Notes: generated from the letters alone by a model not told the origin. Counted from the stretch's first letter, positions 1-6,376 are shown. The stretch: DNA of 7,959 nucleotides from an uncultured Collinsella sp. (GCA_934650975.1 CAKUFW010000086.1:1-7959); one strand, 5' to 3'. Made by a program: numbers and translations.

Positions 1-1173
1 TTCCAGAAGTGGGCCGAGACCCTGGGTCGTTGCGTGGGCAACCCCGTCTTTGAGTGGAGCCACCTGGAGCTCAAGCGTTTCTTTGGCTACGAGGGCGTCC
101 TTAACGGCAATACCGCCCAGGAGGTCTGGGACCTTGCCAACGCCAAGCTCGCCGAGGCCAGCTTTACCTGCCGCAACCTGATCAAGCAGTCCAACGTTCG
201 CATGATCTGCACCACTGACGACCCCGCCGACAGCTTTGAGTGGCACAAGAAGATTGCCGCCGACGAGAGCTTCGATGTTCAGGTCGTCCCGGCCATGCGC
301 CCCGACGCCGCCCTGCGCATCGAGCGTGGCCAGGAGTTCGCCGACTACTGCAAGCACCTCTCCGAGGTCGCCGGCGTTGAGGTCAATGACTTCGAGGGCA
401 TGAAGGCCGCCATCTCCAAGCGCTACGACGTCGCCCACGAGCTGGGCTGCCGTGCCTCCGACCACGCGCTCGACTACGTCATGTACGTCCCGGCCAGCGC
501 CGACGAGATTGAGGCCATCTTTGCCAAGGGCCTTGCCGCCGAGCCGCTCACCGAGAATGAGGTCCTTAAGTACAAGACCGCCTTTATGCAGTTTGTCGCC
601 GGCGAGTATGTCCGCCTGGGTTGGGCCATGCAGCTGCACTTTGGCTGCAAGCGCGACAACAACCGCGCCATGTTTGCCAAGCTTGGCCCCGACACCGGTT
701 ACGACTGCATCTCCAACTACACGCCGTCCGACCAGCTCGCCGATTTCCTCAACTCCATCCAGGAGACCTGCGGCCTGCCCAAGACCATCCTGTACAGCCT
801 GAACCCCATCGACAACACCATGATCGATACCGTCATGGGCTGCTTCCAGGAGGCTCCGACCGCCGGCAAGATTCAGAACGGCTCCGCCTGGTGGTTCAAC
901 GACAACGAGGTCGGCATGCGCGAGCAGCTCACTGCTCTTGCTAACGAGGGCGTCCTGGGCAACTTCGTCGGCATGCTCACCGACTCTCGTTCCTTCCTGT
1001 CCTATCCGCGCCACGAGTACTTCCGCCGCGTGCTGTGCAGCGTGATCGGCGAGTGGGTCGAGCAGGGCAAGTATCCGGCCGACATGGAGCTGCTGGGCAC
1101 CATCGTGCGCGACATCAGCTACAACAACTCCGTCCGCTACTTCGGTTTTGACCTGGACACCGTCGAGGCCTAA
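1..1173 (+). CDS. uxaC: Uronate (glucuronate/galacturonate) isomerase UxaC, 5'-truncated by window edge
   Basis: Cytoplasmic aldose-ketose isomerase (EC 5.3.1.12) that turns D-galacturonate into D-tagaturonate and D-glucuronate into D-fructuronate, the first step of the isomerase pathway. The frame is open from base 1 to a TAA at 1171-1173, giving 390 visible residues. The first visible residues (FQKWAETLG, then GNPVFEWSHLELKRFFGY) align inside E. coli UxaC (about 470 aa), so roughly 80-85 N-terminal residues, including the metal-binding HxH segment, lie outside the window. Family motifs, counted from base 1, are TTDDP, SDHALDYVM, MQLHFG (His at 213), LGPDTGYD, PKTILYSLNP, GSAWWFND (294-301), and MLTDSRSFLSYPRHEYFRR with the conserved Asp at 328. 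Membership of the amidohydrolase-superfamily UxaC family is clear. A GTG at 34 is internal, not a start. The gene is followed by a terminator and then uxaB, so it heads the ux gene run. Confidence 0.97.
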   Translation, partial: FQKWAETLGRCVGNPVFEWSHLELKRFFGYEGVLNGNTAQEVWDLANAKLAEASFTCRNLIKQSNVRMICTTDDPADSFEWHKKIAADESFDVQVVPAMRPDAALRIERGQEFADYCKHLSEVAGVEVNDFEGMKAAISKRYDVAHELGCRASDHALDYVMYVPASADEIEAIFAKGLAAEPLTENEVLKYKTAFMQFVAGEYVRLGWAMQLHFGCKRDNNRAMFAKLGPDTGYDCISNYTPSDQLADFLNSIQETCGLPKTILYSLNPIDNTMIDTVMGCFQEAPTAGKIQNGSAWWFNDNEVGMREQLTALANEGVLGNFVGMLTDSRSFLSYPRHEYFRRVLCSVIGEWVEQGKYPADMELLGTIVRDISYNNSVRYFGFDLDTVEA

Positions 1174-1188
1174 ATCCAAACCTGGTTC

Positions 1189-1224
1189 CGGGAGCGCCGT
1201 CGCCACACGCGGCGCCCCCGTTTT
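1189..1224 (+). terminator. Intrinsic terminator after uxaC
   Basis: The arms 1189-1199 and 1210-1220 form an 11-bp GC-rich stem with one A·C mismatch (1193/1216). The loop is 10 nt, and four Ts follow at 1221-1224. The T-run is short, so termination may be partial and allow read-through into uxaB, which starts only 36 bases further on. I see no convincing promoter in that 36-base gap, which also favours read-through. Confidence 0.75.
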
Positions 1225-1260
1225 GCTTACACGCTAACAGCTATCTAAGGAGAGACACAG

Positions 1261-2775
1261 ATGGAGAACATCAGCTACGAGACGCTCGGGAAGATCGGCT
1301 ACGAGGGCTACCTGCTTCCCAAGGACGCCCCCGAGAAGGTCCTGCAGTTTGGCGAGGGCAATTTCCTGCGCGCCTTTGTCGATCGCTTCTTTGACATGGG
1401 CAACGAGGCAACCGGCTGGAACGGCAAGGTCGTCATGGTGCAGCCCATTAGCGGCGCCTTTGGCTTTGCCGACGGCATCAATGCCCAGGACGACCTGTAC
1501 ACCGTGCTGGTGCGCGGCAAGGAGAACGGCAACACGGTCGACGAGTCCCGCGTGATCAGCGCCTGCAGCCGCTGCCTCAATCCGTATCGCGAGGCCGACT
1601 ACCGCGCCATCATGGAGGTCGCCGCATCCGACGACCTGGAGATCATCGTCTCCAACACCACCGAGGCCGGCATCGCCTACGATCCGTCCTGCAAGGCCGA
1701 CGACATGCCGCCCGCGAGCTTCCCCGCCAAGCTCGCCCAGGTGCTCCACACCCGCTGGGCCGCCGGTAAGCCGGGCGTTATCGTGCTCGCCTGCGAGCTC
1801 ATCGACCACAACGGCGAGGAGCTGCTGCGCATCATGAACCAGTACGTGAGCGACTGGGGCTGGGAGGACGAGTTCTCGCAGTGGATGGCCAATGACTGCA
1901 CCGTCTGCACCACGCTCGTCGACACCATCGTTCCCGGCCGCATCCGCGACCCCAAGGAGGCCGCCGCGGTTGCCGAGCGTCTGGGCTACGAGGATCCCTT
2001 CCTGGCCGTGCGCGAGCCCTTCCAGATGTGGGGCATCCAGGGCGACGAGTCGCTCAAGGAGCGTCTGCCCTTCGTGAAGGCCGGTCTGCCGGGCGTCTTT
2101 GTGACCCCTGATGTCACCCCGTACAAGAAGCGCAAGGTCCGCATCCTCAACGGCGCCCACACCGCCTTTGTCCCGGGTTCCTGGGTTGCCGGCTTTGATA
2201 TCGTGCGTGACTGCATGCACGACGAGACCGTCCGCGGCTTTATGAACACCATGCTCTACGACGAGGTCATCCCGACGCTTGCCGCCGATCTGGATGTCGA
2301 GGACTGCAAGGCCTTTGCCGCTGCCGTCGAGAACCGCTTCGATAACCCGTTTATCGACCACGCGCTGCTCTCCATCTGCCTCAACTCCACTGCCAAGTGG
2401 CGCGCCCGCGACCTGCCCACGCTCAAGGACTATGTTGCCGAGACCGGCAACCTGCCCAAGTGCCTGGCTACGAGCCTGGCCACGCTCATCGCGTTCTACA
2501 CGCAGGAGCTCGTTGCCCGCGAGGGCGACGGCCTGCACCTGCGTCGCGCCGACGGCACCGAGTACACCGCTCAGGACGACGCCTTCGTGCTCGATTTCTA
2601 TGCCGCCCACGCCGGCGTCGAGGATGTCGAGCTGGTGCACGACGTGCTCACCAACGAGCAGATGTGGGGCGAGGACCTGACGCAGATCGCCGGCCTGGAG
2701 GAGTTTGTCGTCGAGACGCTCGCCGTCGTGCGCGCCGAGGGCGTTAAGCAGGCGTTCGCCAACGCTCAGGCTTAA
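1261..2775 (+). CDS. uxaB: Tagaturonate reductase UxaB (mannitol dehydrogenase family)
   Basis: NADH-dependent cytoplasmic oxidoreductase (EC 1.1.1.58) reducing D-tagaturonate to D-altronate, the second step of galacturonate breakdown. It has 504 aa, close to E. coli UxaB (about 483). The N-terminal Rossmann segment carries VLQFGEGNFLRAF (27-39), the UxaB form of the motif; UxuB and mannitol dehydrogenases differ here. SNTTEAGI (131-138), ELIDHNG (179-185) and STLVD-like TTLVDTIVPGRIRD follow. The C-terminal catalytic domain has PYKKRKVRILNGAHTA, in which K292, N297 and H300 fit the K-x4-N-x2-H catalytic signature of long-chain mannitol dehydrogenases. The start is set by a strong ribosome site, AAGGAGAG at 1247-1254, six bases before the ATG. 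It lies 87 bases after uxaC, with a terminator between, and 60 bases before uxaA, so it is probably co-transcribed with uxaA. Fructuronate reductase is the main alternative, made unlikely by the N-terminal motif and the uxaA neighbour. Confidence 0.95.
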   Translation: MENISYETLGKIGYEGYLLPKDAPEKVLQFGEGNFLRAFVDRFFDMGNEATGWNGKVVMVQPISGAFGFADGINAQDDLYTVLVRGKENGNTVDESRVISACSRCLNPYREADYRAIMEVAASDDLEIIVSNTTEAGIAYDPSCKADDMPPASFPAKLAQVLHTRWAAGKPGVIVLACELIDHNGEELLRIMNQYVSDWGWEDEFSQWMANDCTVCTTLVDTIVPGRIRDPKEAAAVAERLGYEDPFLAVREPFQMWGIQGDESLKERLPFVKAGLPGVFVTPDVTPYKKRKVRILNGAHTAFVPGSWVAGFDIVRDCMHDETVRGFMNTMLYDEVIPTLAADLDVEDCKAFAAAVENRFDNPFIDHALLSICLNSTAKWRARDLPTLKDYVAETGNLPKCLATSLATLIAFYTQELVAREGDGLHLRRADGTEYTAQDDAFVLDFYAAHAGVEDVELVHDVLTNEQMWGEDLTQIAGLEEFVVETLAVVRAEGVKQAFANAQA

Positions 2776-2810
2776 AGACACCGCCTTGAATCGCTCGCCG
2801 ACTTTTGCTC

Positions 2811-2831
2811 AATAGTAGGGTTAGGACTATT
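2811..2831 (+). promoter_or_regulatory. Weak hairpin holding the uxaA ribosome-binding region
   Basis: AATAGT (2811-2816) and ACTATT (2826-2831) can pair into a 6-bp AU-rich stem. Its 9-nt loop, AGGGTTAGG, contains the only purine-rich candidate for the uxaA ribosome binding site; the ATG is at 2836. The ribosome site is poor compared with those of uxaB, the transporter and GH28. Whether the stem forms or matters is unknown; the pairing is what is seen, and any translational role is inference. Confidence 0.3.
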
Positions 2832-2835
2832 TGTA

Positions 2836-4320
2836 ATGAACACTATCCAGATCAATCCGGCCGATAACGTCATCGTCGCGCTATCGCCGCTCGCCAAGGG
2901 CACGTCCGTCGCCGTCCCCGGCGTGGGCGAGGTCGTTGCCGTGGAGGATATCCCGCAGGGCCACAAGATGGCCGTGCGCGCGATTGCTGCGGGGGAGGAC
3001 GTCATCAAGTACGGCCTGCCCATCGGACACGTGACGGAGGATATCCAGGCTGGCCAGTGGCTGCACACGCACAACGTGAAGACCAACCTTTCGGGCGAGG
3101 TCGAGTACACCTACAACCCGACGCACCCGGTTGTCGAGGCGGTTGACCCCGAGACCTTTATGGGCTTCCGTCGTGCCGACGGCCGTGCCGCCACGCGCAA
3201 CGAGCTGTGGATTATCCCTACGGTTGGCTGCGTCAACGAGGTCGCCCGTGCCATGTGCGAGAAGGCTCAGGACCTGGTCGGGGGCTCGCTGGAGGGCGTC
3301 TATTACTTCCCGCATCCGTTTGGCTGCTCGCAGACCGGCGCCGATCATGCCCAGACCCGTCGTCTGCTGGTGGCGCTGTCGCATCACGCAAACGCCGCTG
3401 GCGTGCTATTCCTGTCGCTCGGCTGCGAGAACTGTACGCATCAACAGTTGCTCGACGAGCTGGGCGAGTACGATCACGAGCGCGTCCGCTTCCTCACCTG
3501 CCAAGATGTTGCCGACGAGCAGGTCGACGGCCATCGCATCCTGTCCGAGCTGGCAGACTTGGCCAAGCAGGCCAAGCGTGAGCCCATCCCGGCTTCAGAG
3601 CTGGTCATAGGCCTTAAGTGCGGCGGCTCCGACGGCCTTTCGGGCATTACCGCCAACCCCACGATCGGTCGCGTGAGCGATATGGTTGTGGCCCGCGGCG
3701 GCACGTCGGTGCTTACCGAGGTTCCCGAGATGTTTGGTGCCGAGAGCATCCTGCTCGACCGCTGCGAGGATGAGCAGGTGTTCAACGCCGCCTCCGATAT
3801 GCTCAACGGCTTTAAGGATTACTTTATTAGCCATGGTGAGGTCGTCTACGAGAACCCGAGCCCCGGCAACAAGGACGGCGGCATCACCACGCTCGAGGAC
3901 AAGAGCTGCGGTTGCGTGCAAAAGGGCGGCTCTGCGCCCATCGTCGACGTGCTGCCGTACGCCGGCCAGGCCACCAAGCATGGCCTGAACATGCTGTGCG
4001 GCCCCGGCAACGACATGGTGTCGACCACGGCCCTCACGGCCGCGGGTTGCCACGTGATCCTATTCTCCACCGGTCGCGGTACGCCGTTTGGCGCGCCGGC
4101 GCCCACCCTTAAGGTGTTCACCAACCAGCGCCTGTGTGACCACAAGGCCAACTGGATGGACTTTAACGCCGGTGTGGTGGCTACGGGCGAGCGTACGCTC
4201 GATGAGGCTGCCGGTGACCTGTATCAGCTGGTGCTGGAGACGGCGAGCGGCAAGCTCACAAGTGCCGAGCGCCGCGGCTGCCACGAGATTAGCATCTGGA
4301 AGGACGGCGTCTGCCTGTAA
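2836..4320 (+). CDS. uxaA: Altronate dehydratase UxaA
   Basis: Cytoplasmic dehydratase (EC 4.2.1.7; the E. coli enzyme is Fe2+-dependent) converting D-altronate to 2-keto-3-deoxy-D-gluconate, the third step of the pathway. It has 494 aa, matching E. coli UxaA (495) end to end, which supports the ATG at 2836. An N-terminal SAF domain covers about residues 1-85, with GHKMAV (H43) and HTHN (77-80). The catalytic UxaA/GarD domain follows: ATRNELWIIPTVGCVNE (C132), HPFGCSQTGADH (C164), GCENC (196-200), KCGGSDGLSGITANP (C262), TEVPEMFGAE, ENPSPGNKDGGITTLEDKS (from 339) and STGRGTPFG. It carries Cys where E. coli has other residues, in GCENC (E. coli GCENN) and KSCGCVQ (E. coli KSLGCTQ), a mild peculiarity. 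It lies 60 bases behind uxaB and is closed by two hairpins and a strong terminator, so it ends the ux transcription unit. Confidence 0.97.
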   Translation: MNTIQINPADNVIVALSPLAKGTSVAVPGVGEVVAVEDIPQGHKMAVRAIAAGEDVIKYGLPIGHVTEDIQAGQWLHTHNVKTNLSGEVEYTYNPTHPVVEAVDPETFMGFRRADGRAATRNELWIIPTVGCVNEVARAMCEKAQDLVGGSLEGVYYFPHPFGCSQTGADHAQTRRLLVALSHHANAAGVLFLSLGCENCTHQQLLDELGEYDHERVRFLTCQDVADEQVDGHRILSELADLAKQAKREPIPASELVIGLKCGGSDGLSGITANPTIGRVSDMVVARGGTSVLTEVPEMFGAESILLDRCEDEQVFNAASDMLNGFKDYFISHGEVVYENPSPGNKDGGITTLEDKSCGCVQKGGSAPIVDVLPYAGQATKHGLNMLCGPGNDMVSTTALTAAGCHVILFSTGRGTPFGAPAPTLKVFTNQRLCDHKANWMDFNAGVVATGERTLDEAAGDLYQLVLETASGKLTSAERRGCHEISIWKDGVCL

Positions 4321-4328
4321 GGATGGAA

Positions 4329-4355
4329 GGGAGCGCCGGGCTGGTTGGCGCTCCC
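4329..4355 (+). other. Perfect 9-bp stem-loop after uxaA, without T-run
   Basis: GGGAGCGCC (4329-4337) and GGCGCTCCC (4347-4355) pair perfectly around a 9-nt loop, starting 8 bases after the uxaA stop codon. The bases that follow (ATAAAGCC) are not a T-run, so on its own it is not a classical intrinsic terminator. It may protect the mRNA 3' end or act with the strong terminator at 4386-4420. Its 5' arm is identical to the 5' arm of the uxaC terminator (1190-1198). Confidence 0.6.
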
Positions 4356-4385
4356 ATAAAGCCTCGGTCGCGTTGTCGATCGGTT

Positions 4386-4420
4386 AAGGCGGCCATGTTC
4401 GCATGGCCGCCTTTTTCTTT
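4386..4420 (+). terminator. Strong intrinsic terminator of the ux operon
   Basis: The arms 4386-4397 and 4402-4413 form an uninterrupted 12-bp stem whose last two pairs are A-T. A TTCG tetraloop (4398-4401) closes it, and the T-tract TTTTTCTTT runs to 4420. Both the UUCG loop and the T-tract are hallmarks of efficient rho-independent termination. It separates the ux genes from the independently promoted transporter gene. Confidence 0.94.
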
Positions 4421-4443
4421 GATGAAATATGAAAACGAATACA

Positions 4444-4458
4444 AGCTAAACGTTCACC
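4444..4458 (+). promoter_or_regulatory. Operator O1, upstream copy of AGCTAAACGTTCACC
   Basis: This 15-base sequence recurs exactly at 4607-4621. Its core TAAACGTTCA (4447-4456) differs in one base from the palindrome TGAACGTTCA found at O2. A central CG inside a short AT-flanked dyad is typical of LacI/GalR-family operators. It lies 123 bp (centre to centre) upstream of O2 and 163 bp upstream of O3, so it could be an auxiliary looping operator. The regulator gene is not in the window. Confidence 0.6.
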
Positions 4459-4526
4459 TGTAAGGGTTAATGTCCAATAACGTACGGAAATAGCCAAAAA
4501 ACTGGGCAAAAAGGTGAGATATCCAT

Positions 4527-4563
4527 CCGTTCAGCGGTAAAAATCGACCGTTCGGGGATAATA
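4527..4563 (+). repeat. Imperfect 21-bp-spaced direct repeat upstream of the transporter promoter
   Basis: CCGTTC occurs at 4527-4532 and again at 4548-4553. With the flanking bases, the two copies share the pattern CCGTTCnGnGnTAAnA at exactly 21-bp spacing. They sit at about -84 to -48 relative to the predicted transcription start. That position and two-turn spacing resemble tandem sites of AraC-type activators. With only two imperfect copies, chance is possible. Confidence 0.3.
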
Positions 4564-4566
4564 TGC

Positions 4567-4582
4567 AAGTGAACGTTCACCT
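4567..4582 (+). promoter_or_regulatory. Operator O2, overlapping the -35 box
   Basis: GTGAACGTTCAC at 4569-4580 is a perfect 12-bp palindrome centred on CG, and A4567/T4582 extend the symmetry after one mismatch. It is the most symmetrical of the three operator copies. Its right half runs into the predicted -35 hexamer (4576-4581), so a bound protein would exclude RNA polymerase. The form fits LacI/GalR-family repressors; which regulator binds is not shown by the window. Confidence 0.72.
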
Positions 4583-4604
4583 CACGTAAAGAATCACGCA
4601 TAAT
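4576..4604 (+). promoter_or_regulatory. Predicted sigma70-type promoter of the transporter gene
   Basis: The -35 element is TTCACC (4576-4581, four of six consensus bases). A 17-bp spacer follows, then the -10 element CATAAT (4599-4604, five of six). Transcription would begin near 4611, inside operator O3, leaving a leader of about 89 nt. This is the best hexamer pair in the region, and flanking operators at -35 and +1 strengthen the assignment. Confidence 0.6.
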
Positions 4605-4606
4605 CT

Positions 4607-4628
4607 AGCTAAACGTTCACCCTGAACG
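4607..4628 (+). promoter_or_regulatory. Operator O3 at the predicted transcription start, with overlapping dyad
   Basis: AGCTAAACGTTCACC (4607-4621) repeats O1 exactly. Its CG centre is 40 bp from that of O2. A second, overlapping dyad is present: CGTTCA (4614-4619), CCC, then TGAACG (4623-4628). This supplies an extra half-site and, in RNA, a possible 6-bp hairpin at the very 5' end of the transcript. The position across +1 suggests repression by blocking polymerase. Confidence 0.65.
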
Positions 4629-4659
4629 ACATACAGACAGACGTCGGTGTGGACTTCAA

Positions 4660-4676
4660 TGTCTTGTTCAAAGACA
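4660..4676 (+). other. Small leader hairpin before the transporter gene
   Basis: TGTCTT (4660-4665) and AAGACA (4671-4676) can form a 6-bp stem with the 5-nt loop GTTCA, ending 23 bases before the ATG. It leaves the ribosome site free. It could be incidental; nothing further supports a riboswitch or attenuator, and no T-run follows. Confidence 0.25.
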
Positions 4677-4699
4677 ATCGAGAAGAGAGAGGGAGCTCG

Positions 4700-6259
4700 A
4701 TGACTAACAAGATCGGCAAAAAGCGCAAGATCACATTCTGGACGCGCCTGGGCTTTGGTATGGGCGGTATGCTCAACTCCGGTGCCCTGAGCTTTACGCA
4801 CAGCTACATGGTGCTGTTCCTGTCCACAGAGTGCGGCCTGTCCGCAGGCGAGGCGGCGCTGATCAGCTCGTTCGCTATTTACCTCAACGCCATCCTTTGC
4901 CCGCTGATGGGTTTCGTGGCCGATAACTTCTACGCCACCAAGGTCGGCCGCATCTTCGGTCGTCGCCGTTTCTGGATTCTGCTGGCTATCCCGATGATGA
5001 TTGCCGAGCCGCTCATCTTCGTCGCCACGCCGTTCGGTTTCCCGTACTACTTCGCGCTGTACCTGATCTACAACGTCGCGTACACCTTCTGCACCGCCAA
5101 CCTGTCGCCGCTGACCATCGAGATGACCGACGACTTCAAGGAGCGCACGTACCTCACCGGCTACAAGCACCTCTTTGGTAACGCCGCCGGCTTCCTGATG
5201 GCTGCGCTCGTCGGCTTTGGCTTTGGTACCTTTGGCGAGACCAACCCGTTCAGCTACTTCATCATCGCCTCGATCAACGCTTCGGTCATGGCAATCTCGC
5301 TGCTGTGCGTCTACCTGTCCACCTGGGAGCACACTCCCGAGGAGGTCGCTCAGGAGAAGATCGAGAGCGTCGGCGAGGGCATCAAGAAGTTCTTCATCGA
5401 TGTCGTTTCCACCTTCCGCAACAAGTCCTTCCGTAAGGTTCTGTACGCACAGATCTCCACGAAGCTCGCTGCTGCCTGCTGGTCTGCCTGCCTGTCCTTC
5501 TTCATCGTCTACTGCCTGCAGATTCCTAAGTCCTACGAGTCCGTGATGGAGATGCCCGGTAAGGTCGTCGCTATCGTCTGCACCGCTATCTGGGTTGCCC
5601 TCATGGCCAAGAAGGGCTTCCACAAGTCTTGGTACCTGGCCAACGTCGGTTGCGCCGCGTGCATCATCGCGTACAACTACTTCGCCTTTGGTCAGATCAA
5701 CGGCACCTCCACGGTCGCCATCGCCATGATCGCCTACCCCATCATCTTCGCCATCTGGAAGTTCTTCTACGTTGGCTTCCAGTATCTGCCCGACGTCCTG
5801 CTCAACTACATCCCCGATGTCGATGAGCTCATCACCCTGCGTCGTCGCGAGGGCATCTACAGCTCCGCTCAGCAGCTCTGCCAGCAGATCGCCCAGGCTG
5901 TCGCCGTCAACGCATGGGCTATCGTCCTCGCTGCCTCCGGCTTCATTCAGACCGCCGGCAACAGCGACGCCGTGACCCAGCCCGCCACCGTGCCTCTGTA
6001 CATCTGCGGCTACATGCTCATCGGCTGCGCCGGCTTCTTCCTGCTCGCAGCTGTCCTTGCCCGCGGCATCAAGATCGACAAGGAGCAGTGCGACATCCTC
6101 TGCGACGAGATCAAGCGCGTCAAGGAGGGCGGCAAGATGGCCGACGTCAAGCCCGAGGTCAAGGCAATTTGCGAGGAGCTCTCTGGCTTTAAGTACGAGG
6201 ACTGCTTTGCTCACAACAACGTTGGCTTCCAGGACGGCAGCGTGATACCCGCCGAGTAG
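4700..6259 (+). CDS. GPH-family MFS symporter, probable (oligo)galacturonide importer
   Basis: Predicted inner-membrane sugar:cation symporter of the glycoside-pentoside-hexuronide family (MelB/UidB/YicJ type), 519 aa with about 12 hydrophobic helices. TM1 spans about 17-41 and TM2 about 50-73. Family hallmarks are the TM2-TM3 loop with D75 and the basic stretch VGRIFGRRR (82-90), EMTDDFKERTYLTGYK (141-156), and a late loop DVDELITLRRREG (373-385). A cytosolic tail of about 65 residues follows residue 455, long for the family and rich in charge and Cys. I chose the ATG at 4700 because a GA-rich ribosome site ending in GGGAG (4691-4695) precedes it; an in-frame GTG at 4649 would put that site inside the gene. 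It stands alone between an operator-controlled promoter and a strong terminator. The substrate is inferred from the neighbouring GH28 and ux genes; glucuronides or rhamnogalacturonides are alternatives. Confidence 0.88.
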   Translation: MTNKIGKKRKITFWTRLGFGMGGMLNSGALSFTHSYMVLFLSTECGLSAGEAALISSFAIYLNAILCPLMGFVADNFYATKVGRIFGRRRFWILLAIPMMIAEPLIFVATPFGFPYYFALYLIYNVAYTFCTANLSPLTIEMTDDFKERTYLTGYKHLFGNAAGFLMAALVGFGFGTFGETNPFSYFIIASINASVMAISLLCVYLSTWEHTPEEVAQEKIESVGEGIKKFFIDVVSTFRNKSFRKVLYAQISTKLAAACWSACLSFFIVYCLQIPKSYESVMEMPGKVVAIVCTAIWVALMAKKGFHKSWYLANVGCAACIIAYNYFAFGQINGTSTVAIAMIAYPIIFAIWKFFYVGFQYLPDVLLNYIPDVDELITLRRREGIYSSAQQLCQQIAQAVAVNAWAIVLAASGFIQTAGNSDAVTQPATVPLYICGYMLIGCAGFFLLAAVLARGIKIDKEQCDILCDEIKRVKEGGKMADVKPEVKAICEELSGFKYEDCFAHNNVGFQDGSVIPAE

Positions 6260-6284
6260 GCGAGCCCGCATCGTCCCAACCACA

Positions 6285-6328
6285 GGGCCGTGCCACCGGA
6301 TATCCGCCGGCAGGTACGGCCCTTTTTT
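6285..6328 (+). terminator. Strong intrinsic terminator after the transporter gene
   Basis: GGGCCGTGCC (6285-6294) pairs with GGTACGGCCC (6313-6322) through ten pairs, one of them G·U. An inner CCGG/CCGG pairing (6296-6299 with 6307-6310) can extend the stem. Six Ts follow at 6323-6328. It lies 25 bases after the stop codon and suggests that GH28 transcription is at least partly separate, although no clear promoter is visible in the 48 bases before that gene. Confidence 0.9.
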
Positions 6329-6376
6329 ACAAATGCGTACAATTAACTCTTAGAGAACTTTTATAGGGAGAGACCC

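Larger units (their letters stand above)
4321..4699 (+). other. Regulatory intergenic region between uxaA and the transporter gene
   Basis: This 379-base stretch has no convincing gene. It begins with the 3' hairpins of the uxaA unit (4329-4420). From about 4420 it is much richer in A and T than the genes. It holds three AACGTTCAC-type operators (centres near 4451.5, 4574.5 and 4614.5), an imperfect 21-bp direct repeat (4527-4563), one plausible promoter (4576-4604), and a leader of about 89 nt ending in the transporter's ribosome site. The individual elements are listed separately. Confidence 0.85.

Noticed and set aside
1234..2781. Long open frame on the minus strand opposite uxaB (about 515 codons)
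   Set aside because: Its product is rich in low-complexity Gly/Val/Asp/Leu runs and matches no family I know. Such frames arise opposite GC3-biased genes; uxaB on the + strand is unmistakable.
2786..2816. Internal promoter before uxaA: TTGAAT (2786-2791) with AATAGT (2811-2816)
   Set aside because: The spacer would be 19 bp and both hexamers match only four of six bases.
4453..4481. A second promoter at O1: TTCACC (4453-4458), 17 bp, AATAAC (4476-4481)
   Set aside because: The -10 matches only four of six bases. The -35 resemblance comes for free from the repeated operator sequence. It is possible but not supported enough to list.
4649..4699. GTG at 4649 as the transporter start, adding 17 residues
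   Set aside because: No ribosome site precedes it, and the good GGGAG site at 4691-4695 would lie inside the gene. The N terminus from 4700 (MTNKIGKKRKITFWTRLGFG) fits the family.
4577..6283. Long open frame on the minus strand opposite the transporter gene (about 568 codons)
   Set aside because: Same codon-bias artefact, with an acidic low-complexity product. It would also run through the promoter and operators of the real gene.
6338..6343. TACAAT as -10 box of a GH28 promoter
   Set aside because: Five of six consensus bases match, but the matching -35 position (about 6315-6320, TACGGC) lies in the terminator stem and does not resemble TTGACA.
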